Shown piece by piece: positions 16,500 through 29,075 of a stretch of DNA of 64,000 bases. The DNA is from Anaeromyxobacter soli. GTDB lineage: Bacteria > Myxococcota > Myxococcia > Myxococcales > Anaeromyxobacteraceae. Numbering within the stretch: position 1 is the stretch's first letter; the number at the start of each line of letters is the position of its first letter. The translations under genes were made by a program, and so were the position numbers. The notes below the pieces were generated by a model. It was not told the origin of the DNA, did not search any database, and worked only from the letters and a program-made list of their open reading frames with translations. The stretch is from contig NZ_JAKZLF010000003.1 of the NCBI RefSeq assembly GCF_022808855.1, positions 124,001 to 188,000 of the forward strand, given 5' to 3'.

Positions 16500-18304
16500 A
16501 TGCTGCTTCGACCCCGCACCCTCGCCCTTCTCGCCCTCGCCCTCGTGCTGCCCGCCGTCGCTACGGCGCAGGCGCGGTCGATCGATCCCTACGGCCGGCC
16601 CAGCGCGAGCCCGGTCTCAGTCGAGCTCGATCGCGGCCTGGTGGCGTCGTACCCGCTCGACGGCGACGCCGTGGACCGCGTCACGCGGAGGCCGGCGCGC
16701 GTGGTCGGCGCGCGCCCGCTCGAGGGCCACGATGGGCGGCCCCGGGGCGCGCTCTGGTTCGACGGTGCGCGCGCATGGGTCGTCCTCGGCGACGCGCTGT
16801 AGCTCCCGCGCTTCACCATCGCCGCCTGGATCCGGCCCGACGCGACCGACCGTGTGATGGCGATCGTCTCCAAGATCCGGAACCTCCCGGGCCACTACGA
16901 GAAGAACCTCGAGCTGCGCCTCGACCCCGGCGGCCGGCTCTTCCTGCACGTCCCGGGCGGTGGCGACTGGGACGCGGCGCAGGGGCAGCGCGCGCTCGAG
17001 CCCGGCCGCTGGGTGCACGTGGCCGCGACCTACGACGGCAGACGAGCGCAGCTCTGGGTGGATGGTGTCCGCGACGGCGCTCCGCTCGAGGTGGCGTACG
17101 CCCAGACCCGCACCGAGACCTTCATCGGCGCGCGCCCCGAGGGTGGTGGCCGCGACGGTCGCACGCCGGCGGGCCCAACCTTCGCGTTCCAGGGCGGCAT
17201 CGAGGACGTGAACTTCTGGGATCGCGCGCTCGGCGACGCGGAGCTGCTGGCCGTGGCGGGCCGCGCGCCGCCGCGCTGGTGGCGTGGTACCCGCTCGACG
17301 GCGACGCGGCCGACCGGCAGGGCCGCGCCGACGGCAAGATCGTCGGCAAGGCACGCCCGGCGGAGGACCGCGGCGGCGACCCAGAGGGTTCGCTCGCCTT
17401 CTCCGGCAGGGACTACGTGGACCTCGGCCAGCGGACCGAGCCCGATCGGTTCACCATCGCGGCCTGGGTCCGGCCCGGCCGCACCGACCGCGAGCAGGTG
17501 ATCTTCTCGAAGATCTCGTCCGCTGAGGGCCCACGGGATCGCTGGCTCGAGCTGCGGATCGACGCGGGCGGCAAGGTGGCCCTCGCCATCCCCGGCGGTG
17601 GGTACGGCTCGCGGGCGCAGGGCGTGCGGACCGCGCGCGCGGTGGCCAAGGGCCAGTGGGTCCACGTCGCCGCCACCTTCGATGGCGAGCGCGCAGCGAT
17701 CTTCCTCGACGGGTCCGTCGAGGCCGAGGCGTCGCTCCAGCGGCTCGAGGGCTCGAAGGGCCCGGCCTTCCTCGGCGCCCGCCCCGACGCGACCGGGGCC
17801 CGCGCGCGGCTCGGGACCGGGCTCGAGGGGCGGCTCGACGACGTCCGTGTCTACCGCGGGGCCATCGCCGACGATGAGGTCGCAGCGCTGGCGCATGAGC
17901 GCACCGGCGGCTCGGGCGGAGGCCGGCCCGGGCGCGGGGGCGACGACGAGGAGGTGAGCGCGTTCCTGGTGAAGGTGGACCGGCTGCTCGCCCAGTTCGA
18001 CACTGCCTGCGTCCGCCGGAGCGCCGACCTCGTCGCGCGGGTGGAAGCGAGGATCCTCGACGAGCTGGAGCGGGCCGAGCAGGCCGCCCGCGCCGAGCGG
18101 AGCGGGCGCATCGCCGGGTACCTCCGCCGCGCCGCGCAGGAGTTCCAGGCCGGCCGCGGTCGCACGGACCCGATGAGCCTCGATCGCAAGCGCAGCGCGC
18201 TGTCCGGGCTCGCGGAGTCGCTCTGGAACGACCTCGCGCAGGATCTCGACGACCAGGGGCTGCGGCCGGGCGCAGGCGTGCGCCGCGACGATCTCTGGTA
18301 CTGA
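16500..18304 (+). pseudogene. Broken secreted protein with two LamG-like domains
   Basis: The frame starts at ATG 16500 with a good signal peptide (MLLRPRTLALLALALVLPAVA) and GGAGGCCCCG upstream. The first LamG/concanavalin-like domain (VASYPLDGDAVDR onwards) is interrupted by TAG at 16800-16802, where the second copy suggests a glutamate codon (GAG to TAG). The frame resumes with LPRFTIAAWIRP. Around 17250-17285 it must shift by one base to continue into the second domain (LVAWYPLDGDAADR, FTIAAWVRP, WVHVAATFDG). A helical C-terminal domain of about 120 residues ends at 18304. Both repeats share YPLDGDA and HVAAT motifs, so the gene arose by internal duplication and later decayed, unless the two lesions are sequencing errors. 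Confidence 0.75.
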
Positions 18305-18453
18305 CGGCTCGCCCGCCGCGGGTCCCCCGGGTCGGCGCCCGGGGGCCGCGCCGTGGCCGCGCAGCGCGGGTGAGCAGGTGGTGCCGTCGGGCCGGCCGCT
18401 GAAGCCGCCGCCGCGCGTTGCGTCGCTGCCGGTGAGCGAGGCGCGCCCTGGGA

Positions 18454-19002
18454 TCACTTCCCGGGCTTGACGCGCGCGAGCGGCTCGGCTGCATTCGCGA
18501 CGCGGCGGGTGCGCCGCCCTGGCCCCGCGAGCGCCCGCGCGAGCGCCGCGTGCCGCGCTCCGACGCCCTCGATCTCCACGTGCCGCACCGACGGCGCCTT
18601 CGCGTCGTGCGACAGCGTGAGAGTGAGCCGCTCGGCGGAGAGCGCCGAAGGGATCCGGTCCGCCCACTCCACGAGCAGCGCGCCCTCCCCGCCCACGAGG
18701 TCGCCGAAGCCGGTCCCATAGAGCTCGTCCTCGTCGCCGATCCGGTAGAGGTCGGCGTGGTGCACCGGGATCCTGCCGCGGTAGGTCGCGACGATGGCGA
18801 AGCTCGGCGACGAGACCTCCTCCGCCGGGACCTCCGCGCCTTCGCAGGCGCCGCGCACGAGCTGGGTCTTGCCCGCGCCGAGCTCGCCCACGAGCGCCAC
18901 CACGTCGCCGGGCTGGAGGAGCCCGCCGAGCTTCCTCCCGAGCGCGTAGGTCGCGCGCGCCGAGCGCGTCGTCCGCCGCGCGGTGAACCGCTCCGCCGTC
19001 AT
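18454..19002 (-). CDS. tsaE: tRNA threonylcarbamoyladenosine biosynthesis ATPase TsaE
   Basis: The ATPase of the t6A machinery, which modifies A37 of ANN-decoding tRNAs together with TsaB, TsaC and TsaD. Walker A is GELGAGKTQLVRG near residue 40. The SSPSFAIVATYRG and VHHADLYRIGDEDELYGTGF segments are typical of the family, and VEWADRIP is the conserved acidic strand. At 182 residues it is longer than E. coli TsaE (153) because of a basic tail. Its ATG overlaps the nnrD stop by four bases, and it is the last gene in the long minus-strand housekeeping run. Confidence 0.93.
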   Translation of the reverse strand: MTAERFTARRTTRSARATYALGRKLGGLLQPGDVVALVGELGAGKTQLVRGACEGAEVPAEEVSSPSFAIVATYRGRIPVHHADLYRIGDEDELYGTGFGDLVGGEGALLVEWADRIPSALSAERLTLTLSHDAKAPSVRHVEIEGVGARHAALARALAGPGRRTRRVANAAEPLARVKPGK

Positions 19003-20531
19003 CGTCCCCACTCCGCCCAGACCTCCCCGATCGCCTCGCCCAGGTCGCCGGCCAGGAGCCCGCGCTGCCCGAGTCGCGCCGCCACCCGATCTCCCGCGCG
19101 CCCGTGGACCCAGGCGCCTACGCGCGCCGCCGCGCCTGGCGCGAGGCCGCCCGCGAGCAGCGCGCCGACGAGCCCCGCGAGCACGTCGCCCGTCCCGCCC
19201 GTGGCCATGCCGGCGTTGCCGGTCGGGATCACCGCCGCCGGACCCTCCGGGTCCGCGACCACCGTGCGCGCGCCCTTCAGCACGATCGTCGCGCGCCACT
19301 CGCGCGCCTTCTCGGCGGCGACGCCGAGGCGGTCCGCCTGCACCGCCTCGATCGTCGTCCCGCACAGGCGCGCCATCTCGCCGGGATGCGGCGTGAGCAC
19401 GAGCGGCACGCCCAGGCCCGCGAGCCGTACGGGATCGTCCGCGAGCGCGTTCAGCGCGTCGGCGTCGAGCACGGCCGGGAGCCGCGCGCGCTCGAGGAGC
19501 GCGCGCAGGAGCTCGCCCGTCTCGTCGCCGCGCGGGATGCCTGGGCCGATGGCGAGCGCGTCCACGCCCTTCGCCGCGGCGAGCAGCGCCTGGAGGTCCG
19601 CGCGCCCGAGCGGTCCCGTCCCGGGCACCGCCGTGCTCATGGCCTCGGGGCGGCCGAACAGGGCGAGCGCCAGCGCCTCCGCCCGCGCCGCGAGCGTGAC
19701 GAGGCCGGCGCCGCCGCGGAGCGCGCCCGTGAGCGCGAGGTGCGCCGCGCCGGTCTTGCCGGGCGAGCCGGCGACGACGAGGAGCCGCCCGGCGTCGCCC
19801 TTGTGCGCGTCGGGCCTGCGCGGCGGCAGGAGCGCGCGGGCCCCGTCCGCCTCGAGGAGCTCGCACAGGACCGCGACGCGCCCGGCCGCCTCCTGCGGGA
19901 TGCCGATGTCGGCGACGGTCACCTCGCCCGCGAAGGACGGGCCGGGGTGCAGGACGAGCCCGCGCTTCTGGAACGCGAAGGTGACGGTCCGGTCGGCGCG
20001 GACGCAGGCCCCGAGCGGCCGGCCGGTGTCGGCGGAGAGGCCGGAGGGGACGTCGACGGCGAGGACGCGCGCGCCGGCGGCCCGCGCGGCGTCGACGCGC
20101 TCGATGGCCCGCGCGAAGGCGCCCTCGGGCGCGCGCGAGAGCCCGGTGCCGAAGATCGCGTCCACCACCACGTCGCCCGGCCCGGCGTCGAGCCCGCCGA
20201 GCGCGCCCGCCTCGTCGATGGGCACGCCCGCGCGCTCCGCCTCGTCGCGCGTCGCGCGCGCGTCCCCCGCGAGGCGGGCCGCCGCGACGAGGGAGAGGAC
20301 CCTGGCGTCGCGCCCCGCCGCGCGGAGGATCCGCGCCGCGACGTAGCCGTCGCCGCCGTTGTTCCCGCCGCCGCAGACCACGACGAACCGGCCGTCCGGC
20401 GCCGCGAGCGCGCGCGCCGCCTCCGCCACCGCGCGCCCGGCGCGGTCCATGAGCGCGAGCGAAGGCACCCCGAACGCGTCGATGGCGGCGCGGTCGATGG
20501 CCCGCATCTCCGCGGAGCCGACGAGCCTCAT
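18999..20531 (-). CDS. nnrD: Bifunctional NAD(P)H-hydrate epimerase / ADP-dependent dehydratase
   Basis: A metabolite-repair enzyme that restores hydrated NAD(P)H. The N-terminal half (residues 1 to about 210) is the epimerase (YjeF_N/NnrE), with GGGNNGGDGYVAARIL and VDAIFGTGLSR and VDVPSGLSADTG. The C-terminal half (about 225-510) is the ribokinase-like dehydratase (NnrD), with RPDAHKGDAGRLLVVAGS, LTPHPGEMARL and the catalytic NAGMATGGTGDVLAG. The 510-residue length fits the fused form of E. coli YjeF/Nnr. The gene overlaps acpS upstream and tsaE downstream by four bases each. Confidence 0.95.
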   Translation of the reverse strand: MRLVGSAEMRAIDRAAIDAFGVPSLALMDRAGRAVAEAARALAAPDGRFVVVCGGGNNGGDGYVAARILRAAGRDARVLSLVAAARLAGDARATRDEAERAGVPIDEAGALGGLDAGPGDVVVDAIFGTGLSRAPEGAFARAIERVDAARAAGARVLAVDVPSGLSADTGRPLGACVRADRTVTFAFQKRGLVLHPGPSFAGEVTVADIGIPQEAAGRVAVLCELLEADGARALLPPRRPDAHKGDAGRLLVVAGSPGKTGAAHLALTGALRGGAGLVTLAARAEALALALFGRPEAMSTAVPGTGPLGRADLQALLAAAKGVDALAIGPGIPRGDETGELLRALLERARLPAVLDADALNALADDPVRLAGLGVPLVLTPHPGEMARLCGTTIEAVQADRLGVAAEKAREWRATIVLKGARTVVADPEGPAAVIPTGNAGMATGGTGDVLAGLVGALLAGGLAPGAAARVGAWVHGRAGDRVAARLGQRGLLAGDLGEAIGEVWAEWGR

Positions 20532-20914
20532 CGCGCCTCCCCGTCGAGCACGACGGTCGCCGCGGCGACCCCGCCGTCGTGGGTGAGGGTGACGAGCACG
20601 CGCCGCACGCCGAGCCGTTCCGCCGCCTCCCAGGCCACGCCGCGGAGCGCCAGCGCGGGCGCGCCCTGACCCCGGACCACCTCGACGTCGGTGAAGCGGA
20701 TCCCGGCGGGCGCGCCGAGCGCCTTCGACGCCGCCTCCTTCGCGGCGAAGCGGGCGGCGTAGCGCGTCGCGCGGTCGCGGGCGGCGTCGCAGTAGGCGCG
20801 CTCGCCCTGGGTGAAGCAGCGCGCGAGGAAGCGGTCCGCGCGGCCGGGAGGGCCCGCGAGGACGCGCTCGATCCGCGCCACCTCCACGACGTCCATGCCG
20901 AGCCCGAGGACCAC
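20528..20914 (-). CDS. acpS: Holo-[acyl-carrier-protein] synthase
   Basis: Transfers the phosphopantetheine arm from CoA to a serine of acyl carrier protein. Family signatures are GLGMDVVEVARIERVL at the N-terminus (Mg-binding Asp) and FAAKEAASKALG near residue 55 (Mg-binding Glu). The length of 128 residues is typical. ATG at 20914 opens the protein as MVLGLGMDVVEV. It overlaps nnrD by four bases and follows pdxJ by 52 bases, the usual pdxJ-acpS pairing of proteobacteria. Confidence 0.95.
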   Translation of the reverse strand: MVLGLGMDVVEVARIERVLAGPPGRADRFLARCFTQGERAYCDAARDRATRYAARFAAKEAASKALGAPAGIRFTDVEVVRGQGAPALALRGVAWEAAERLGVRRVLVTLTHDGGVAAATVVLDGEAR

Positions 20915-20966
20915 GTCGCCTCCCCTCGCCCGCGCCGCCCGACAGCTCAGGGCGAGCGGATCGAAC

Positions 20967-21695
20967 CTACGGCCGCGCCTTCGCGATGAGCTCCCGCATC
21001 TCGCGGACGGCGCGCTCCATGCCGACCAGCACCGCCCGCCCCACGATCGAGTGGCCGATGTTGAGCTCCTCGATCTCGGGGATGGCCGCGACCGGCAGCA
21101 CGTTCTGGTAGTTGAGTCCGTGCCCCGCCGCCACCTCGAGCCCCAGCTTCGACGCCGCCTTGCAGGCGTCCACGAGCCGCGAGAGCTCCTTGCGGCGATC
21201 CGGGGCGAGCCGCGCGTCGCAGTAGCGCCCGGTGTGGAACTCGACCGTGGACGCCTCGGCGCGGTGCGCCGCCTTCACCTGATCGAGGTCCGGATCGATG
21301 AACAGCGAGACCTTGATGTCGGCGTCGCGCAGCGTCTTCACGACCTTGCGCACGTTGTCGCGGCCGCCGACGGCGTCGAGGCCGCCCTCGGTGGTGAGCT
21401 CCTCGCGCCGCTCCGGCACGAGCGTCACGACGTCGGGCTTCACCTCGTAGGCGATCTTCACCATCTCCTGGGTGGCGGCCATCTCGAGGTTGAGCCGGGT
21501 CGAGACGGTGCGCCGCAGGATCTGGAGGTCCCGCTCCTGGATGTGCCGGCGGTCCTCGCGGAGGTGGATGGTGATCTGGTCCGCCCCGCCCAGCTCGGCG
21601 AGCACCACCGCGGCGACGGGGTCCGGGTACGTCGTGCGGCGGGACTGGCGGAGCGTCGCGACGTGGTCGACGTTGACACCGAGACGAGCTGGCAT
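20967..21695 (-). CDS. pdxJ: Pyridoxine 5'-phosphate synthase
   Basis: Condenses 1-deoxyxylulose 5-phosphate with 3-amino-2-oxopropyl phosphate in the last ring-forming step of the DXP-dependent vitamin B6 route. The 242-residue TIM barrel opens with [21 protein letters not shown]. The conserved [39 protein letters not shown] and the phosphate loop [16 protein letters not shown] are all present. The ATG at 21695 has a promoter-like TAGATT six bases upstream and no ribosome site, suggesting a leaderless transcript. Confidence 0.96.
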   Translation of the reverse strand: MPARLGVNVDHVATLRQSRRTTYPDPVAAVVLAELGGADQITIHLREDRRHIQERDLQILRRTVSTRLNLEMAATQEMVKIAYEVKPDVVTLVPERREELTTEGGLDAVGGRDNVRKVVKTLRDADIKVSLFIDPDLDQVKAAHRAEASTVEFHTGRYCDARLAPDRRKELSRLVDACKAASKLGLEVAAGHGLNYQNVLPVAAIPEIEELNIGHSIVGRAVLVGMERAVREMRELIAKARP

Positions 21696-21701
21696 GGCCG
21701 G

Positions 21702-21707
21702 AATCTA
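21702..21707 (-). promoter_or_regulatory. Candidate -10 box of a leaderless pdxJ promoter
   Basis: On the minus strand TAGATT is followed by six bases and then the pdxJ ATG. The 124-base gap after glmM also holds a GGGACGC/GCGTCCC hairpin that might separate the two transcripts, though without a T tract. Confidence 0.4.
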
Positions 21708-21819
21708 ACTCATTTCGTGCCGGAGGGACGCACACGGCGCGTCCCCCCCGAACCCCGGGCTCGGCTCCGGCGCAGCCACACCCGGCTGCGCCTGCGCCCG
21801 TCGATCCGCTCGGTGGCCG

Positions 21820-23319
<1,500 letters not shown>

Positions 23320-23351
23320 CGCAGGCAACCTAGGGTTTGAGGGAGGAGCGT

Positions 23352-23723
23352 TCAACGGGCGTCCCGCCGGAGATCGATCGTGCCCTGGGCGGGGGTGATG
23401 GACTCGAGGCGCAGGCCGTGAGGGAGGCGCAGCGCCTCCGCCCGCGCGCGCCACGCGACCTGGCCGCCGCCGGCGCGCGTGACGTCGACGCGGACGGGGC
23501 CGAGGCTCGCCGGGTCGAGGACCCGGAGGCGCGCCCACGGTCCGTTCACCGCGACGGTGACCTCGACCGGGAGCGCGTCGAGGGGCGGAACGCGCGGTGG
23601 AAGCACCGCCTCGACCGGCACCGCGTAGACCGCGGTGACGCGCCGCTCGCCGCGCACCACGACGAAGAGCGCGAGCGCGATCGCGACGGCGAGGAGCGCG
23701 AGCGCGACGTCAGAGCGCCGCAT
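23352..23723 (-). CDS. YbbR/CdaR-like domain protein, short form
   Basis: A 123-residue membrane-anchored protein: one N-terminal helix ([19 protein letters not shown]) and a single YbbR-like beta domain ([33 protein letters not shown]). In Firmicutes CdaR has four YbbR repeats and regulates the diadenylate cyclase CdaA. Here only one clear repeat remains, but the position between cdaA and glmM is conserved, so it is probably a minimal CdaR. Its start overlaps the cdaA stop by 14 bases. Confidence 0.8.
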   Translation of the reverse strand: MRRSDVALALLAVAIALALFVVVRGERRVTAVYAVPVEAVLPPRVPPLDALPVEVTVAVNGPWARLRVLDPASLGPVRVDVTRAGGGQVAWRARAEALRLPHGLRLESITPAQGTIDLRRDAR

Positions 23724-24624
23724 GCGATCCTCCCTGCCGGCGCCTCGCGGGCGACGCCTCCCCCGGCCGGGCGACGGCGGCGAGACCGCCCGCCCCGCCG
23801 TGATCCGCGCCGAGGACGGCGGCGTAGAGCAGCGCGCGCAGGCGCTTCTCGTCGAGCCCGCGGTGCAGCGTCCCCTCGAGCGCGACGGAGATCTCGCCCC
23901 GCTCCTCGGAGACGACGACCACCGCGGCGTCCACCTCCTCGGCGAGGCCGAGGGCGGCCCGATGGCGCGTGCCGAGCTCGAGCGCGGCGGGCGCCGCGGA
24001 GAGCGGGAGCAGGCACGTCGCGGCGGCGGCCCGGCTCCCCCGCACCACGACCGCGCCGTCGTGGATCGGGCTCGCGGGCTGGAACAGCGCGACGAGGAGC
24101 TCGGGCGTGATCGCGGCGTCGAGGCGGAACCCGGAGCCGGCGAGCTCGGCGAGATCGGCGGTCCGCTCGACCACGACGAGGGCGCCCACCCGCCGCCGGG
24201 CGAGCTCGAGGGCCGCCTTCACCACCGCGTCGATCGTGCCGATCCGCGCGACCCGCTCGGCGTGCGCGCCGCGCTCGTCGTGGACGATCCTCGCCACCAC
24301 CCGCGCCAGGCGCGGAGAGCGGCCCAGCTCGGCGAGCGCACGCCGGAGGTCCGCCTGGAACAGCACGATGACGCCGAAGATGAACGAGTAGCTGAGGAAG
24401 TGGCCGAGGAGCCAGGAGAGCGTGGCGAGCCCGGCCCCCTCGGCGCCCGCGTACGCGAGGCCGACGAGGGCGAGCCCGACGAGGATCGCGGTCGCGCGGG
24501 TGCCCCGGATGAAGCGGAGCACGTGGTAGCAGAGGAACGCCACGACGGCGACGTCGACGAGCGCGAGCAGCGCGTCGCGGACGGTGGCGTCCGGCCCGAT
24601 GAGGAACGTGAGGACGGATTGCAA
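23710..24624 (-). CDS. cdaA: Diadenylate cyclase CdaA
   Basis: Makes cyclic di-AMP from two ATP. Three N-terminal membrane helices (ALVDVAVVAFLCYHVL, ATAILVGLALVGLAYAG, LSYSFIFGVIVLFQ) are followed by a DAC domain with both catalytic signatures: SPIHDGAVVV (DGA) and GTRHRAALGL (RHR). The 304-residue length is slightly more than the usual 270. No ATG or GTG is well placed; TTG at 24624, seven bases after GGAG, gives MQSVLTFLIGP. It lies 56 bases after folP on the same strand. In this position c-di-AMP is likely tied to cell-wall precursor supply through GlmM. Confidence 0.94.
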   Translation of the reverse strand: MQSVLTFLIGPDATVRDALLALVDVAVVAFLCYHVLRFIRGTRATAILVGLALVGLAYAGAEGAGLATLSWLLGHFLSYSFIFGVIVLFQADLRRALAELGRSPRLARVVARIVHDERGAHAERVARIGTIDAVVKAALELARRRVGALVVVERTADLAELAGSGFRLDAAITPELLVALFQPASPIHDGAVVVRGSRAAAATCLLPLSAAPAALELGTRHRAALGLAEEVDAAVVVVSEERGEISVALEGTLHRGLDEKRLRALLYAAVLGADHGGAGGLAAVARPGEASPARRRQGGSHAAL

Positions 24625-24680
24625 CGGAGGTCTCCGGGCGCGGCAGTCTACCGTGAGGCCGACTTCAAGCCGAGCACTCG

Positions 24681-25523
24681 TCAGCGGGGCCGCGCGGCGT
24701 CCCGGATGGCCGCCGCCACCCGGGCGGCCTGGCGAGCGGGCGCCACGTCGTGGACCCTCAGCCACTCCACCCCGGCGAGCACCGCCGCCGTCACCGCCGC
24801 GAGCGTTCCGGGCAGCCGATCCTCCACGGGGGCGCCCGCGGCCTTGCCGATGAAGCTCTTGCGGGAGGGCCCGACGAGGAGCGGGCGTCCGAGCGCGCGC
24901 AGCTCTGCGACCCGGGCGAGGAGCTCGAGGTTGTGCTCCGGCGTCTTCGCGAAGCCGATGCCGGGGTCGAGGATGGTGTGCTCCGGATCCACACCCGCCG
25001 CCTCGGCCCGCCGCAGCACCAGGGCGAGCTCGGCGCGGACCTCGGCGGCGACGTCGCCGTAGCGCGCCCGCGACTGCATGTCCGCCGGCGTCCCGCGCGT
25101 GTGCATGAGCACGACCGGGACGCCCGCCTCCGCGACGACCCGCGCGAGCGCGGGATCGGCGAGGCCCGACACGTCGTTCACCAGATCCGCGCCGGCCTCG
25201 AGCGCGGCGCGCGCGACCGTCGCCTTCGTCGTGTCCACGGAGATCGGGAGCGCGAACCCGCGGGCGCGGAGGGCCGCGACGACCGGGACCACGCGCCTCT
25301 GCTCCTCGTTCGCGGGCACCGGCGGCGCGCCGGGCCGGGTCGACTCGCCGCCCAGGTCGACGAGGTCCGCCCCCTCCTCGGCGAGCCGGAACGCGTGCGC
25401 GACCGCCAGGTCCGGGTCGAGGAACCGGCCGCCGTCCGAGAACGAGTCGGGGGTCGCGTTCACGATCCCCATGAGATAGGGGCCAGGCCCGTCGAAGAGC
25501 CTGGCCCCGATCCGCATGCGCAT
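24681..25523 (-). CDS. folP: Dihydropteroate synthase
   Basis: Joins p-aminobenzoate to the dihydropterin pyrophosphate in folate synthesis and is the sulfonamide target. The 280-residue TIM barrel carries the pterin site GIVNATPDSFSDGG, the GGESTRPGA loop, SVDTTKATVA, LVNDVSGLADP, and the anion site VGPSRKSFIG. The final WLRVHDVAPARQA carries the conserved RxHDV motif. It starts four bases after the ftsH stop, an operon arrangement common in proteobacteria. Confidence 0.97.
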   Translation of the reverse strand: MRMRIGARLFDGPGPYLMGIVNATPDSFSDGGRFLDPDLAVAHAFRLAEEGADLVDLGGESTRPGAPPVPANEEQRRVVPVVAALRARGFALPISVDTTKATVARAALEAGADLVNDVSGLADPALARVVAEAGVPVVLMHTRGTPADMQSRARYGDVAAEVRAELALVLRRAEAAGVDPEHTILDPGIGFAKTPEHNLELLARVAELRALGRPLLVGPSRKSFIGKAAGAPVEDRLPGTLAAVTAAVLAGVEWLRVHDVAPARQAARVAAAIRDAARPR

Positions 25524-25527
25524 CGCG

Positions 25528-27426
<1,899 letters not shown>

Positions 27427-27530
27427 GGCTCTCTTTCCCCTTCGGTGGAGCGTCAGATCGTCGAAACCGACGGGATTCGCCGCGTCTTCCGCGGACCTGC
27501 ACGTCGAGCCGCGCTCCGGACCAGGCGGAC

Positions 27531-27558
27531 CTTATAGCAGCCCCTCACCCCTTTTGCA
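27531..27558 (-). promoter_or_regulatory. Candidate ftsH promoter
   Basis: On the minus strand TGCAAA (27558-27553) and TATAAG (27536-27531) are separated by 16 bases. The -10 element matches the consensus in five of six positions; the -35 is weak. It leaves a leader of about 98 bases before the ftsH ATG. Confidence 0.45.
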
Positions 27559-27573
27559 GTGCGGCCGGCGGTC

Positions 27574-28890
27574 CTACGGGTCGCTCACCAGGTGGACGGC
27601 GAGCCCTGCGCCCGTGGGGCCGAAGCCCGAGCCCACGGCCGCCAGCTCCGGGATCGCCACCACCTCCGCCCCGCGCGCCAGGAGGACCAGCCCGTCGCGC
27701 CGCTCGCGGGGGACCTTTCGATCGATGAGCCAGCGCTTGAGGGTCTTGGAGCCGCGGCCTCCGTCGGGGCGCCAGCGGTCGCCCGGCCGCCGCGTCCGGA
27801 GCGCGAGCGGCCAGGGCACGGCGCCCTCCCGGAGGCACTCGATCTCGACGGCGCACCTGTGCTCCGGCAGCGCATACCTTCCGGGGCCCCGGACCTCGAT
27901 GGGCGCGAGGGTTCCTGCCTCGGGAGCGCGCTCGGACGGGAGGAGCTCGAGCCGACCGTACCGACAGCGGGCGAGGCGTCCACCCGGCAGCGTGACCTTC
28001 CCCGGGCGTTCGCGCCGCACGAGCGACAGGATCGCCTCGACGTGTCTCGCCTCCAGCGAGCCGCGCTGCCCGGTCGCCCGCGCCCAGAGCCGGCGGACGA
28101 CGCGCCGCCGCACCGCGGGCGTCGCGCCGCGGAGCGTCTCGAGCGCGACGCTCGCGCCGTCGCCGGCGAGCGCGCGCGCGAGGCGCGAGAGCGCCCGCTC
28201 GTCTTCACGCGCGAGATCGGCGGCGCGCGCGATGGCGCGCTCGGCCGCCGGCGCGAGCGCGGTGAGCGCCGGCCACAGCTCGAGCCGGAGCCTGTTCCGC
28301 GCGAAGCGAGGCGTCGCGTTCGTCGGATCGACGCGCCAGGGGATCCCCCGCGCCGCGAGGTACTCGAGGCCCTCCTCGCGTGAGCGGTCGATGAGCGGCC
28401 TCACGATCGGGCCTCGGCGAGGCGGGATGCCCGACAGTCCCCGCGCGCCCGCGCCACGCATGAGCCGCAGGAGGACCGTCTCCGCCTGATCGGTCCGGGT
28501 GTGGCCGGTGGCGATGCGTGTCGCGCCCGCGCGGGTCGCGGCGGCCCGGAGGGCGGCGTAGCGGGCGCGGCGGGCCTCGGACTGCACGTTGCCTGGGGCG
28601 ACGGTCACCCGGACCGCCTCGAAGGGAATGCCCAGCCGCTCGCAGATGGCGGAGGCGGCGGCTGCGTCCTCCGCCCCGCCCGGCCGGAGTCCGTGGTCGA
28701 CGTTCAGCGCGGCGAGTCCCGTGGATGGGAGACAGCCCGTGTCGCGGAGCTCGGCGAGCGCGGCGAGCAGGGCGGTCGAGTCCGGGCCGCCCGACAGGGC
28801 GACGAGGACGCGGTCGCCGGGAGAGAGGAGCCGTCGCCGGCGAATCGTGGCCAGCACGGCGGCCGGGTAAGGATGGATTCTCGTGCGCAC
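27574..28890 (-). CDS. tilS: tRNA(Ile)-lysidine synthase
   Basis: Converts the wobble cytidine of the CAU-anticodon tRNA-Ile to lysidine. The PP-loop ATPase motif is LVALSGGPDSTALLAAL near residue 30, followed by LNVDHGLRPG and a typical IATGHTRTDQAETVLLRLMRG. The TilS C-terminal substrate-binding domain covers residues about 330-438 (RRPGDRWRPDGGRGSKTLKRWLI split over two motifs). The 438-residue length is normal. The GTG start at 28890 opens MRTRIHPYP. It is the first gene of the long minus-strand run down to tsaE. Confidence 0.95.
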   Translation of the reverse strand: MRTRIHPYPAAVLATIRRRRLLSPGDRVLVALSGGPDSTALLAALAELRDTGCLPSTGLAALNVDHGLRPGGAEDAAAASAICERLGIPFEAVRVTVAPGNVQSEARRARYAALRAAATRAGATRIATGHTRTDQAETVLLRLMRGAGARGLSGIPPRRGPIVRPLIDRSREEGLEYLAARGIPWRVDPTNATPRFARNRLRLELWPALTALAPAAERAIARAADLAREDERALSRLARALAGDGASVALETLRGATPAVRRRVVRRLWARATGQRGSLEARHVEAILSLVRRERPGKVTLPGGRLARCRYGRLELLPSERAPEAGTLAPIEVRGPGRYALPEHRCAVEIECLREGAVPWPLALRTRRPGDRWRPDGGRGSKTLKRWLIDRKVPRERRDGLVLLARGAEVVAIPELAAVGSGFGPTGAGLAVHLVSDP

Positions 28891-28918
28891 GGTGCGGCGC
28901 CCTCAGGCGCGGGCTTCT

Positions 28919-28924
28919 ATAGTA
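28919..28924 (-). promoter_or_regulatory. Candidate tilS -10 box
   Basis: Minus-strand TACTAT, an AT-rich island in GC-rich sequence, lies 28 bases before the tilS GTG start. It matches TATAAT in four of six positions. No clear -35 element was found. Confidence 0.4.
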
Positions 28925-29075
28925 CCCGCGCGAACTCCGGGACGAGGCGCGACGACCGGGAATGAAGGCGGCGGGCACGCGGTTATGGAGGCAAAGCACG
29001 CGAGGGAGGCACACCGCGCAGGCCCGCGACAGGATTGCGATTTCTGAGCGGGAATGCGATGTTGGGTGCCAGGCG

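Noticed and set aside
16800-16802. TAG in the LamG gene as a recoded (pyrrolysine or read-through) codon
   Set aside because: The same gene also has a frameshift further on, and the codon matches a GAG to TAG change in a repeat; decay is simpler.
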